The notes under the pieces are model-generated. The model made no database searches. It was not told where the DNA came from and saw nothing but the letters and a program-made list of their open reading frames with translations. From Methylocystis bryophila (GTDB lineage Bacteria; Pseudomonadota; Alphaproteobacteria; Rhizobiales; Beijerinckiaceae), in contig NZ_AP027149.1 in the NCBI RefSeq assembly GCF_027925445.1, positions 1,488,001-1,552,000 of the forward strand: a stretch of DNA of 64,000 bases, given 5' to 3'. Position numbers and translations under genes: made by a program. This document shows positions 8,902 through 16,762 of this stretch, one piece after another; the first letter of the stretch is position 1; each line of letters begins with the position of its first letter.

Positions 8902-10020
8902 ATGAAGGTCACGATCGAGAGAGCGACTCTGCTGCGGGCGCTCGGCCATGTCCATCGCGTTGTCGAGCGACGCACGACCATCCCGATCCTGGCCAATGTG
9001 CTCCTCGAGGCGAGCGAAAACTCCCTGCTGCTGAAGGCCACCGACCTTGACCTGGAGATCACCGAACGGGTCGCGGCCGAGGTCTCGCGCCCCAGCGCGA
9101 CGACGCTGCCCGCCCACACGCTCTATGACATCGTGCGCAAGCTGCCGGAGGGCGCGCAGGCCTCGCTCGAGACGAGCGGCGAATCGGGCCAGCTCACGCT
9201 CCTTTCCGGGCGCTCGCGCTTCTCGCTGCAGACGCTGCCCCAGAGCGACTTTCCCGAGGTGACCTCGGGGGATTTCGGCCACAAGTTCGAGCTGCCGCCG
9301 GATGAGCTGAAACGCCTGATCGAAAAGACCCAATTCGCGATCTCCACCGAGGAGACGCGTTATTATCTCAATGGCATCTTCATGCATGTCGTCGAGCTTG
9401 ACGGCCGCTCGCTGCTGCGCGCCGTGGCCACCGACGGCCACCGCCTGGCGCGCTTCGAGGTCCCGGCGCCCGCCGGCGCCATCGGCATGCCGGGCGTGAT
9501 CCTGCCGCGCAAGGCGGTTGGAGAGATCCAGCGTCTGATCGAGGACGCCGAGGGAGAGGCGACGATCGAGGTTTCGGCGAACAAAATGCGCTTCTCCTTC
9601 GGAGACGCGCTTTTGACGACGAAGCTCATCGACGGCACCTTCCCCGATTACGGACGGGTGATCCCCGCCGGCAACGACAAGCGGCTCACTGTCGAGCGCG
9701 ACAGCTTCCGCAATGCGGTCGATCGCGTCTCGACCATCTCCTCCGAGCGAGGCCGGGCTGTGAAGCTCGCGCTTTCTCCCGGCAAGCTCGTGCTCTCGGT
9801 CACCAATCCGGATCAAGGCTCGGCCGTCGAGGAGCTCGAGGCCGATTACGACGGAGCGCCGCTCGATATTGGCTTCAGCTCCCGCTATCTCCTCGACATT
9901 CTGAACCAGCTCGAAAGCGACACCACTCTGTTCCTGCTGGCTGATCCCGGCTCGCCGACGCTGATTCAGGATCGTGACGGCGCAAGCGTGCTCTATGTTC
10001 TGATGCCGATGCGCGTCTGA
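8902..10020 (+). CDS. dnaN: DNA polymerase III subunit beta (sliding clamp)
   Basis: The 372-aa protein is full length for the family and begins MKVTIERATLLRALGHVHRVV. Three clamp domains are visible: about 1-125, 130-250 (ISTEETRYYLNGIF, ATDGHRLA) and 255-372, ending in the conserved LYVLMPMRV tail. It forms a ring dimer that holds the replicative polymerase on DNA. I chose the ATG at 8902; an upstream in-frame extension from 8800 has no homology-like sequence. dnaA is not adjacent, as is common in Rhizobiales. Repeat A follows immediately. The 219 bp upstream carry a degenerate repeat-B piece (near 8693-8720) and no gene. Confidence 0.97.
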   Translation: MKVTIERATLLRALGHVHRVVERRTTIPILANVLLEASENSLLLKATDLDLEITERVAAEVSRPSATTLPAHTLYDIVRKLPEGAQASLETSGESGQLTLLSGRSRFSLQTLPQSDFPEVTSGDFGHKFELPPDELKRLIEKTQFAISTEETRYYLNGIFMHVVELDGRSLLRAVATDGHRLARFEVPAPAGAIGMPGVILPRKAVGEIQRLIEDAEGEATIEVSANKMRFSFGDALLTTKLIDGTFPDYGRVIPAGNDKRLTVERDSFRNAVDRVSTISSERGRAVKLALSPGKLVLSVTNPDQGSAVEELEADYDGAPLDIGFSSRYLLDILNQLESDTTLFLLADPGSPTLIQDRDGASVLYVLMPMRV

Positions 10021-10042
10021 GACGGAGCCTGTTGCGAGCGCC

Positions 10043-10159
10043 TAGAGCATGTCACGGAAAAGTGCGAAGCGGTTTTCCGGTCATGACATGCTCCAACTTT
10101 TTGACTTGGCGCGATACCTTATCGCTCGAACGATTCCGTTCGAGCGGGAAACGCGCTAG
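10043..10159. repeat. Complete repeat A (117 bp)
   Basis: It starts TAGAGCATGTCACGG and ends GAAACGCGCTAG. Two inverted repeats are visible: GAGCATGTC..GGAAAA / TTTTCC..GACATGCTC, and TCGCTCGAACG / CGTTCGAGCG. The same unit occurs at 29074-29150 (partial), 41394-41509 (inverted) and 54167-54282. It fills the gap between dnaN and the SemiSWEET gene. Confidence 0.9.
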
Positions 10160-10196
10160 CGCTCGTCGCCGCCCCGCCGAGACGATAGGAGAAAAC

Positions 10197-10457
10197 ATGC
10201 CTTCACTCCTTGTCGAAACTGTCGGCATGACGGCGGCGGCTCTGACCACCTTGTGCTGGGCGCCGCAAACCGTTCGGATCATCCGAACCCGCGACACACG
10301 GGCCATTTCTCTGGTGACCCAAGCTACTCTCGCCAGCGGCGTCCTGCTCTGGATCGCCTATGGCTGCTTGCTCGGAAGCATTCCTCTCATTGCCGCCAAC
10401 GCCGTAACGCTGGCTCTCGTGACGGCGATTCTCATTATGAAGCTGCGCTTCGGCTGA
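10197..10457 (+). CDS. SemiSWEET sugar transporter (PQ-loop)
   Basis: This 86-aa protein has three transmembrane helices and the signature PQ pair in helix one (CWAPQTVRIIRTRDTRAIS, Pro23-Gln24). SemiSWEETs dimerise to form a small facilitator for sugars such as sucrose or glucose in the inner membrane. The ATG at 10197 follows ATAGGAGAAAAC, a good ribosome binding site; the longer upstream reading lies inside repeat A. No sugar-use genes are adjacent. Family assignment is firm and substrate is unknown. Confidence 0.9.
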   Translation: MPSLLVETVGMTAAALTTLCWAPQTVRIIRTRDTRAISLVTQATLASGVLLWIAYGCLLGSIPLIAANAVTLALVTAILIMKLRFG

Positions 10458-10498
10458 GGGATCGAGAAACGACTATTGCCCGCCGGACCTGAGAATTA

Positions 10499-11197
10499 TC
10501 AAAGCTCTCCCAGCGGCTTCGGGGCGCCGGGCGCGTTCGGGTGGCGCGTCGGATCGAAAGCGTCGTTGGGCCGAGGGGTTTGGCTTTGCCGGGATCTTTC
10601 ACCGGGGACCGCCGCTCTGCTCGCGATCCTGGCAGTCTTGCGCTTTTGCGCCGCAAGCGTTGCGTTGACCTCGGCGAGCTTTGTATTCGTTTCCTGTTGA
10701 AGCTGGGCGACTCGGCTAGACAGAGCGCCAATCTCGCCTTTCGCTTCGGATTTCGCATCCTCGATACGATGGCTCATCTCATCGAGCGACGCCAAGGATT
10801 TCGCGGTCGCGATGCGGGCCTTTTCCAGCGCCGCCACCTTTGTTCGCAGCGCCTGGATCTCCGCTTCCATTTTCTGCGTCACGGGAACGAGATCGACCGG
10901 CGGCGCGGTGATCTGTGCGAATTTGGCGGTGACGAGACCTGTCCAGCCAGCGTAATGCGGGGCGACAAGGCCGTAGAGACCCCAAGCGCCCAGGCTCACA
11001 AGCGAGCAGGCGGCGACCGCCGCGCCGAGTTTTCTGCCGCGCCGCCAGAACGGCGCTCGCGTCTTGACATGATTGGAGGCCTCAGGCCCTTCCCCACGCC
11101 GCCCTCCGGGCGGCCGGTCGGCTGCGCTAATTCTAATCTCGGAAATATCCCCTCCGGCCGCTGAGACGCCGAAGGGCGGATCGAGATCGTTCGACAT
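10499..11197 (-). CDS. Membrane-anchored coiled-coil protein, 232 aa
   Basis: The start is placed at the ATG at 11197 (MSNDLDPPFGVSAAGGD), which has GAGGTG a few bases upstream; an in-frame ATG at 11248 lacks this. A basic cytoplasmic segment (WRRGRK) precedes one transmembrane helix at about residues 58-78, followed by a long heptad-rich coiled coil (VTQKMEAEIQALRTKVAALE and onwards) and a Pro-rich tail. This single-pass design is seen in envelope scaffold proteins. I do not recognise the family. It faces away from the OmpA-like gene; the 259 bp between them hold no gene. Confidence 0.65.
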   Translation of the reverse strand: MSNDLDPPFGVSAAGGDISEIRISAADRPPGGRRGEGPEASNHVKTRAPFWRRGRKLGAAVAACSLVSLGAWGLYGLVAPHYAGWTGLVTAKFAQITAPPVDLVPVTQKMEAEIQALRTKVAALEKARIATAKSLASLDEMSHRIEDAKSEAKGEIGALSSRVAQLQQETNTKLAEVNATLAAQKRKTARIASRAAVPGERSRQSQTPRPNDAFDPTRHPNAPGAPKPLGEL

Positions 11198-11456
11198 GCG
11201 CGCACCTCGTGGATGCAAGCGATAGCTGACAAGACTCAATCCAAACACATTAAAATCTTCCTAACGCGTTACGGTGAGTGTTGAACGAGCCCTTTCGAGC
11301 AGAGGAAGCGTTCTCGCTCGTGACGTGATGGCGACCTTCCCGCTTGTGACCTCAGAAAAGACGCCGTCGTCAGAATAAGTCCGCGGAATTCCCCTTGCGA
11401 ATCGCGACGCGATTAACGAAGGGGGAAGGGCGGGCGCGTGAAGGGAGCGCGGGGCC

Positions 11457-12491
11457 ATGGACTTGCTGCTTTCGCATTTCGGGCTCTGGCTCGCCGTCAT
11501 TTTCGCGATCGGCGCCTTGACGGCGCTCATGCGCCGCAGCGCGGAAGCGGACGGAGGGCTCTCCTCCTGGCTCGCCTGGGGCCTTCTCGCCTTCCTGATC
11601 GGACTCGTCGTCGCCGCGATCCCGGCCCTGGATGGGCTTGCGGGTCTGTGGCTCGACTCGGGGCTCGCCGCCTACGCGGCCTTCCTGCTGGGCGCCGCCA
11701 TTGGCGCGCTGGCGCGCGGCGGACGCTTGTCCGAGCATCGAGAGTGGGCGCTGGGGCTCTTGCCTGCGACGCTTCTTTGGATCGGCGCCAATGTGGTCGA
11801 GGCTCCAAAGATCGAGGCCGCGCTGGCAACCTCCCTCGACAGCGCTCGCGAGGAGGCGATCGGCAAGCACCCGGGCTCGACCGGCCGGGTCGAGACGCCA
11901 ACCCTGCAGCAGCACGACGCCGAGCGCCGGGCGGAGTTCCTCGAAAACGCGCGGCGCCAAGCTGAAAAGCTTGGGCTCTTGCGGGGCAAGGTCTATCGAC
12001 CGGCCGAGGCCGCAAACGCCATCGGCGATGAGACGGCTTCGATTGGGTCCGCCGCCGCAAGCCACGGGCCGCGACAGCGCGAGGCCGCGCGCGCCTATCT
12101 CGCCAATCTCCCCGCCGGCGCGCTCGAGCCTTCGGCCTGCTCGGAGGCGCTAGGGGCGGCGCAGACGGTGAACAAGGTGGTTTTCCCGACCGCCAGCGCC
12201 GACATCACGCGCGTGGCCGCCGTCGCGCTCGACAGTCTCACACAGATTCTCCGACGCTGCCCTGACGCCAAAATCGAAATCGCCGGCCATACCGACAATG
12301 TCGGTGACGAGCCGAGCAATCAGGCGCTGTCGCAGCGACGCGCCGAGGCGATCCGACGCTATCTCACGTTGCAGGGCGTTCCCGCCGCGCGCCTCTCGGC
12401 GATCGGCTATGGCTCGACGCGGCCGATCGCTGCGAACGATGACGACTCTGGGCGCGCCGACAATCGCCGCATCGAGTTTGTTCTGAAGTGA
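11457..12491 (+). CDS. Membrane protein with C-terminal OmpA peptidoglycan-binding domain
   Basis: The 344-aa protein has about four N-terminal transmembrane helices (residues 2-22, 36-60, 64-90, 97-115), a periplasmic linker with an Ala/Glu-rich helix, and an OmpA-like domain at about 232-344. The domain shows the typical IEIAGHTDNVG and NQALSQRRAEAIRRYL motifs that bind diaminopimelate peptidoglycan. It therefore tethers the inner membrane to the cell wall. Inner-membrane OmpA-domain proteins include MotB and TssL relatives, but no motor or secretion partner is visible here. Confidence 0.8.
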   Translation: MDLLLSHFGLWLAVIFAIGALTALMRRSAEADGGLSSWLAWGLLAFLIGLVVAAIPALDGLAGLWLDSGLAAYAAFLLGAAIGALARGGRLSEHREWALGLLPATLLWIGANVVEAPKIEAALATSLDSAREEAIGKHPGSTGRVETPTLQQHDAERRAEFLENARRQAEKLGLLRGKVYRPAEAANAIGDETASIGSAAASHGPRQREAARAYLANLPAGALEPSACSEALGAAQTVNKVVFPTASADITRVAAVALDSLTQILRRCPDAKIEIAGHTDNVGDEPSNQALSQRRAEAIRRYLTLQGVPAARLSAIGYGSTRPIAANDDDSGRADNRRIEFVLK

Positions 12492-12589
12492 TGGTCGGCT
12501 GATCGCCGAAGAAAGCGCTTGAGAACTCGAACAGCGGCGCTTCCGCGGGGGGTTCACCATCGGCTATGCTCCTCTGCCAGGAGCGATTC

Positions 12590-13738
12590 GTGCCAAGCAA
12601 GCCGACCTATTACGAATTCTTCGCCGGCGGCGGCATGGCGCGCGCGGGGCTCGGCGACGGCTGGCGATGCCTCTTCGCCAACGACTTCGACGCAAAGAAA
12701 GCCGAGACCTATCGCGCCAATTGGGGCGGCGACGAATTCTTCCTCGGCGATGTGCGCAAGATCGAGACGTCGCAATTGCCAGGGATCGCCGATCTCGTCT
12801 GGGCGTCTTTTCCTTGCCAGGATCTCTCGCTCGCCGGCGCGCGCGCGGGCCTTGCGGGCGAGCGCAGCGGGACCTTCTGGCCCTTTTTCGATCTCGTGCG
12901 CGGCTTGCGCCGGGAAGACCGGGCGCCGCGATTGCTCGCTTTCGAGAATGTCTGCGGAACGCTCACCTCGCATGGCGGCAAGGATTTCGAGGCCATTTGC
13001 GAAGCCCTGGCGGACGAAGGCTATCGCTATGGCGCGCTCGTCGTCGACGCAGCGCTTTTCGTGCCGCAGTCACGGCCGCGGCTCTTCATCGTCGCGGCGG
13101 ATGCGACGCTCGCGAGTCCCCAAGCTTTGACGGCGCAAAGTCCCGCCGAAGCTTTTCATCCGCCAAGGCTCCAGAACGCGACGGAGCGCCTCTCGGACGC
13201 CGCGCGGCGGGGCTGGGTCTGGTGGCGCTTGCCGTCGCCGCCCAGGCGCAATGTCTCGCTTGCCGAACTGCTCGAAACCAACCCGCCCGACGTGGCGTGG
13301 CGCTCGCACGAGGAGACGCTGGCGCTCGTCTCGCTGATGAATAAGACCAATCGCGATCGGCTCACCGCAGCGCAAGCCCTCGGCCGCCCTGCGATCGGCG
13401 CCGTTTATCGGCGCACGCGCTCCTCGGCGTCGGGCGTGCGGAGCCAGCGCGCCGAGGCGCGCTTCGACGGACTCTCGGGCTGCCTGCGCACGCCGGCGGG
13501 CGGCTCCAGCCGGCAATTCCTGCTTTTCGTGGAGGGCGCGGGGCTGCGCTCGCGGCTTATCTCGGCGCGGGAGACCGCGCGGCTGATGGGCCTTCCTGAC
13601 GATTACCTTCTACCGCGAGTCTACAATGACGCCTATCACTTGACCGGCGATGGAGTGGTCGCGCCGGTCGTGCGGCATCTGAGCCATTATCTCCTTGAGC
13701 CTCTGCTTCACGCCGCTGCACAGCGGCAGGCCGCGTGA
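12590..13738 (+). CDS. DNA (cytosine-5)-methyltransferase
   Basis: The protein (about 382 aa) has the C5-methyltransferase motifs in order: motif I YYEFFAGGGMARAGLGDG (SAM binding), motif IV FPCQDLSLAG with the catalytic Cys, motif VI FENVCG, motif VIII QSRPRLFIV, a target-recognition region, and motif X GDGVVAPVV. It transfers a methyl group to C5 of cytosine in a short site. The GTG at 12590 has AGGAG with six-base spacing and is a better start than the ATG at 12566. Its stop overlaps the vsr start by 4 bp. No restriction enzyme gene is next to it, so it may be a solitary Dcm-type enzyme; the target is unknown. Confidence 0.92.
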   Translation: MPSKPTYYEFFAGGGMARAGLGDGWRCLFANDFDAKKAETYRANWGGDEFFLGDVRKIETSQLPGIADLVWASFPCQDLSLAGARAGLAGERSGTFWPFFDLVRGLRREDRAPRLLAFENVCGTLTSHGGKDFEAICEALADEGYRYGALVVDAALFVPQSRPRLFIVAADATLASPQALTAQSPAEAFHPPRLQNATERLSDAARRGWVWWRLPSPPRRNVSLAELLETNPPDVAWRSHEETLALVSLMNKTNRDRLTAAQALGRPAIGAVYRRTRSSASGVRSQRAEARFDGLSGCLRTPAGGSSRQFLLFVEGAGLRSRLISARETARLMGLPDDYLLPRVYNDAYHLTGDGVVAPVVRHLSHYLLEPLLHAAAQRQAA

Positions 13739-14142
13739 AGGCGGAAGATCCGGTCCGCCGCTCCGCCACGATGCGCGCGGTCAAATCGCGGGACACGACG
13801 CCGGAGCTCATCGTCCGGGCGCTGCTGCGGCGCTTTGCGCCCTTCTACCGTCTGCATCGCAAGGACCTCATCGGCAACCCCGACATCGCTTATGTGGGCA
13901 GGAAGCGCGCGATCTTCGTGCATGGCTGCTTCTGGCACGGCCATGAGTGCGCGCGCGGCGCGCGCATGCCGAAAGCCAATGCCGACTATTGGCGCGCCAA
14001 GATCGAAAGAAACCGCGCGCGCGACGCGGCAAACGCCGAAAAGCTTCGGACCGCCGGCTGGCGCGCGCTGACGGTCTGGGAATGCGAGCTGAAGGACCTT
14101 GAGGCGCTGGAGGCGAGGCTCAGAGAGTTTTTGCAATCTTGA
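13735..14142 (+). CDS. vsr: Very short patch repair endonuclease
   Basis: This 135-aa protein fits Vsr in length and sequence: VRRSATMRAVKSRDTTPEL, the GNPDIAYVGRKRAIFVHGCF core with the catalytic Asp, and WHGHECARGARMP with zinc-ligand-like His and Cys. Vsr nicks next to T:G mismatches that arise when 5-methylcytosine deaminates, which starts short-patch repair. It starts with GTG inside the end of the methyltransferase gene (GTGA overlap), so translation is coupled to the enzyme that creates the hazard. Confidence 0.95.
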   Translation: MKAEDPVRRSATMRAVKSRDTTPELIVRALLRRFAPFYRLHRKDLIGNPDIAYVGRKRAIFVHGCFWHGHECARGARMPKANADYWRAKIERNRARDAANAEKLRTAGWRALTVWECELKDLEALEARLREFLQS

Positions 14143-14252
14143 GGAAAACCGAGTGCTCCAAGAGAAAACCGAGCGCCAAGAGCTTGCGAAGAAACATCAA
14201 ACCGAATTCGCGGTTGGCCGCATCGTCGGGAGGCGCGGTTCTCCGCCCTCGC

Positions 14253-14281
14253 GGCGGCGCTTGTCAGAGAGAAGCGCCGCC
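14253..14281 (-). terminator. Strong hairpin after the Cys-rich gene
   Basis: GGCGGCGCTT (14253-14262) and AAGCGCCGCC (14272-14281) form a perfect 10-bp stem 12 bp after the stop of the 14294-14560 gene. There is no clear T-run after the stem, so it may be a 3' stabilising hairpin and not a classic intrinsic terminator. Confidence 0.45.
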
Positions 14282-14293
14282 TCTGAATTCGAA

Positions 14294-14560
14294 TCAGCTG
14301 CAGCTCGGTATTTGGGAGCTGCACTGGCATGAGCAATCATTGCCTTTCGCGCCCTGCCGGTTACACGATCCATTGTTTTGGGTGATCGTGCCCGTGATCG
14401 TGCAGGGGCTGCCCGCAGCTTTCCCCTGGCACTGAGGGTCGGTGTTCGTGCCGTTGTTACACCTTACATTTGCCTGGGCTAAGGCGAACTCCACCGTGCC
14501 CACGCAGCAAAAAGCCGTCAGGAACGCAACCCCTGCAATCTTGCGTAGCGTCTTCAGCAT
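14294..14560 (-). CDS. Small secreted cysteine-rich protein, 88 aa
   Basis: The protein starts MLKTLRKIAGVAFLTAFCCV, a clear Sec signal peptide with a likely cut after FALAQA (residue 30). The mature part of about 58 residues has eight Cys (positions 33, 44, 53, 66, 76, 78, 80, 87) and is rich in Asn, Gly, Thr and Gln, as expected for a disulphide-bonded extracellular or periplasmic peptide. AGGGCGG lies just upstream of the ATG. Longer upstream frames look like non-coding sequence. I do not recognise the family. Confidence 0.65.
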   Translation of the reverse strand: MLKTLRKIAGVAFLTAFCCVGTVEFALAQANVRCNNGTNTDPQCQGKAAGSPCTITGTITQNNGSCNRQGAKGNDCSCQCSSQIPSCS

Positions 14561-14916
14561 ATCCGCCCTCTCACCACCAGGGCGATTCATAGATCGCCTT
14601 GACTTGACCTTGAGCGGAAACTCATTACGACGAAACCGGTGTCGCCGGGGCGGCAGGTCAGGGCGCTTGTGAAAACTTCGCCCCTCATGCCGCCTTGATG
14701 GCGGAAATCTTGTTCGACGTACGGCTGAGAATCCGCGTCCGACTCCCCGGTCCGCGCAAAGCTGCGCTCCGGCTTGTCGGCTTGGTCGCACGCGAGCGTG
14801 CCCCTGTAAAGCCCAAGCTCGCAGATTGCCTATTTTCTGGAGAGACGCGTGGCTTTGGGACCCCGCCTGGAGCCCCATCTCTCGGAGCTCTACCGCCGCG
14901 CTCGGCAGGGCGAGGA
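14561..14916. other. Intergenic stretch with no supported gene
   Basis: Open frames exist on both strands, but none has a ribosome binding site or protein-like composition. I checked for a tRNA around 14695-14770 and found no cloverleaf. It should contain the promoter of the Cys-rich gene, but I cannot point to one. Confidence 0.4.
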
Positions 14917-14965
14917 GCAGAAAAGAAGAAGGCGGAAGCGGTCCTCTTGTAGGATCGCTTCCGCC
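14917..14965 (-). terminator. Intrinsic terminator of the 15040-15372 gene
   Basis: GGCGGAAGCGGTCC (14931-14944) pairs with GGATCGCTTCCGCC (14952-14965) with one G-T wobble and a 7-base loop. On the minus strand the stem is followed by TTCTTCTTTTCT. It lies 75 bp after the stop of the small secreted protein gene. Confidence 0.75.
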
Positions 14966-15039
14966 TCCAACCGATACGCGTCCCTACCTCCGCCTCTGGC
15001 GGCAGTTCGGGCACGCGCGGGGCGCGTTCCCGCCGCGGG

Positions 15040-15372
15040 TCAGTTGACGCAGGTCACGCTGCGTTTGACATGGACGCCGCCGCCGTCCACGACCTTGGTC
15101 GTGGCGAACGTGCAGTCTTCGTCCTCCGCGTCGAATGCGCGGCCGACCCGGATGGTCGGCCCGCTGCCCAATGGCCTCATTCCTTTCGGGGACTCGCCCG
15201 GCGTCACGCCCGCCCCCGTCCGGGTCTTGGCGGTTGTCGCGACGCTGTTTTCTTTGCCGATCGACGCCGAAGGCGTAGCCGCGATTGCTGCGCAAAGTCC
15301 CGCGGCCGCAGTTATGGCGAAGACAGCTCGCGATGTGCGGCTGGCGAAAGGATTGTCCCTCGAAACGACCAT
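15040..15372 (-). CDS. Small secreted protein of unknown function, 110 aa
   Basis: The N-terminus has basic residues and a hydrophobic stretch (RAVFAITAAAGLCAAIAA) typical of a signal peptide, with a likely cut near TPSAS. The mature protein is small and polar and has two Cys close to the C-terminus (EDCTFATT and SVTCVN) that could form a disulphide. Its own intrinsic terminator follows. It neighbours another small secreted protein on the same strand. I do not recognise the family. Confidence 0.6.
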   Translation of the reverse strand: MVVSRDNPFASRTSRAVFAITAAAGLCAAIAATPSASIGKENSVATTAKTRTGAGVTPGESPKGMRPLGSGPTIRVGRAFDAEDEDCTFATTKVVDGGGVHVKRSVTCVN

Positions 15373-15506
15373 TAGACGCCCCTTCCTCGGTTGGGGAAGA
15401 CACCTTCAAGAAGCGTTTCCGCTCCTTGCGGCGCCCCCGTACGGGATTTCAACGCGGTCGGGCGGCCTTGGTTGCACAACTGGGAAAAAATTTACCATAG
15501 GCTTCG

Positions 15507-16382
15507 TCAGCGCCTCAAAGCAGCGATGAGGCTGGAGGTGTCCCAGCGCGCGCCGCCCATCTGCTCGACTCGCGCGTAGAACTGATCGACGAGCGCTGCG
15601 ACCGGCAGCTCCGCGCCATTCCGCCGCGCCTCCTCGAGGCAGATGGCGAGGTCCTTGCGCATCCACTCCACCGCGAAGCCGTGGTCGAACTCGCCCCGCA
15701 ACATGGTCGCGGCGCGATTCTCCATCTGCCACGATTGCGCCGCGCCATTCTTGATGAGATCGACGACGGCCGCGGCGTCGAGCCCGGCGCGGGTCGCAAA
15801 GTTCAAGGCTTCCGAAAGGCTTTGGATCAGGCCGGCGATCGCGATCTGATTGACCATCTTGGTGAGCTGTCCGGCGCCCGTCGGTCCCATGAGCCTGCAG
15901 GCCTTGGCGTAGGCGGCGATGACCGGCTGGGCCTTGGCGAAATCGTGGCTGTCGCCGCCGCACATGACCGTGAGCTGACCCTTTTCGGCCCCGGCTTGAC
16001 CGCCGGAAATGGGCGCGTCGAGGAAGCCCAAGCCCTGCTCGCGCGCCGCGGTGAAAAGCTCCCGGGCGACCTCGGCCGAGGCGGTGGTGTGGTCGGTGAA
16101 AATCGCGCCCTTGCCCATGCCGGCGAAGGCGCCCTTGTCGCCCTGCGTCACCGCGCGCAAGTCGTCGTCATTGCCGACGCAGGAGAAGACGAAATCCGCG
16201 CCTTCGGCCGCTTCACGCGGCGAAGCGGCGGCGCGTGCGGCGAATTCGCTGGCGAAGCGCTGGGCCTTCGCCGCGCTTCGATTGAAGACGGCTAGTCGAT
16301 GACCGGCGCGCGCGAGGTGGCCGGCCATGGGATAGCCCATGACGCCGAGGCCGATGAATGCGACATTGCAGTTTTGGGTCAT
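15507..16382 (-). CDS. NAD(P)-dependent beta-hydroxyacid dehydrogenase (3-hydroxyisobutyrate dehydrogenase family)
   Basis: The 291-aa protein has the N-terminal Rossmann signature VAFIGLGVMGYPMAGHLARAG, the family substrate-binding motif DAPISGGQAGAEKG, and the catalytic Lys in GAGQLTKMVNQI. Members oxidise 3-hydroxyisobutyrate, tartronate semialdehyde-type or related short hydroxyacids, or reduce glyoxylate and succinate semialdehyde (GLYR type). The specific substrate cannot be read from the sequence, and no pathway genes are adjacent. It is full length. Confidence 0.9.
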   Translation of the reverse strand: MTQNCNVAFIGLGVMGYPMAGHLARAGHRLAVFNRSAAKAQRFASEFAARAAASPREAAEGADFVFSCVGNDDDLRAVTQGDKGAFAGMGKGAIFTDHTTASAEVARELFTAAREQGLGFLDAPISGGQAGAEKGQLTVMCGGDSHDFAKAQPVIAAYAKACRLMGPTGAGQLTKMVNQIAIAGLIQSLSEALNFATRAGLDAAAVVDLIKNGAAQSWQMENRAATMLRGEFDHGFAVEWMRKDLAICLEEARRNGAELPVAALVDQFYARVEQMGGARWDTSSLIAALRR

Positions 16383-16426
16383 GCGCGCTCCGTTCGAATG
16401 GCGCCTGCGCTTTAGCGCGCTTTCCG

Positions 16427-16546
16427 CTCTAGATCACGCTGTGTTCCGGCGGAATCGCCTGAACACAGAAAACGTGATCGATTCTAAAAGTTTAGAGCGC
16501 GATTTGCGCGAAAAACCGGTCTCCACTTTTTCGCATCGCGCTCTAG
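16427..16546. repeat. Complete repeat B (120 bp)
   Basis: The unit starts CTCTAGATCACGCTG and ends TTCGCATCGCGCTCTAG. Inside are the inverted arms TTCCGGCGGAATCGCCTGAA and the GCGCGATTTGCGCGAAAAAC / TTTTTCGCATCGCGC pair. It sits between the dehydrogenase and the DegP gene. Related copies: 33699-33812, 46122-46239, half copies at 578, 24780 and 52399. Confidence 0.85.
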
Positions 16547-16762
16547 CGAAATCGCTCGCGCGGCTTGCGGAGTTCGCACGAGCCGAGAGCCTTACGAAAG
16601 ATTCATCCCTTCTCCACTGGCGCGCAAGGGGAGATCGCCCATCTTCCAACCATAGGTCGCGCGTCGACCTTCGCCGCGCGGCCCCTCCCCCGCGGCGAAA
16701 CTAGGGCGCCGTCGGCGAAGCCGGCGGCGCCCTTTCCTGGAAATTCCTGGAGACCAGTTCCC

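Noticed and set aside
8902..10020. Replication origin near dnaN
   Set aside because: No dnaA, recF or DnaA-box cluster is visible; dnaN is often away from the origin in Rhizobiales.
14695..14770. Possible tRNA or tmRNA-like sequence
   Set aside because: No acceptor stem or T-arm consensus could be matched on either strand.
14685..15014. Open frames on both strands
   Set aside because: No ribosome site, low-complexity Arg/Pro-rich products, and overlap with a clear terminator hairpin.
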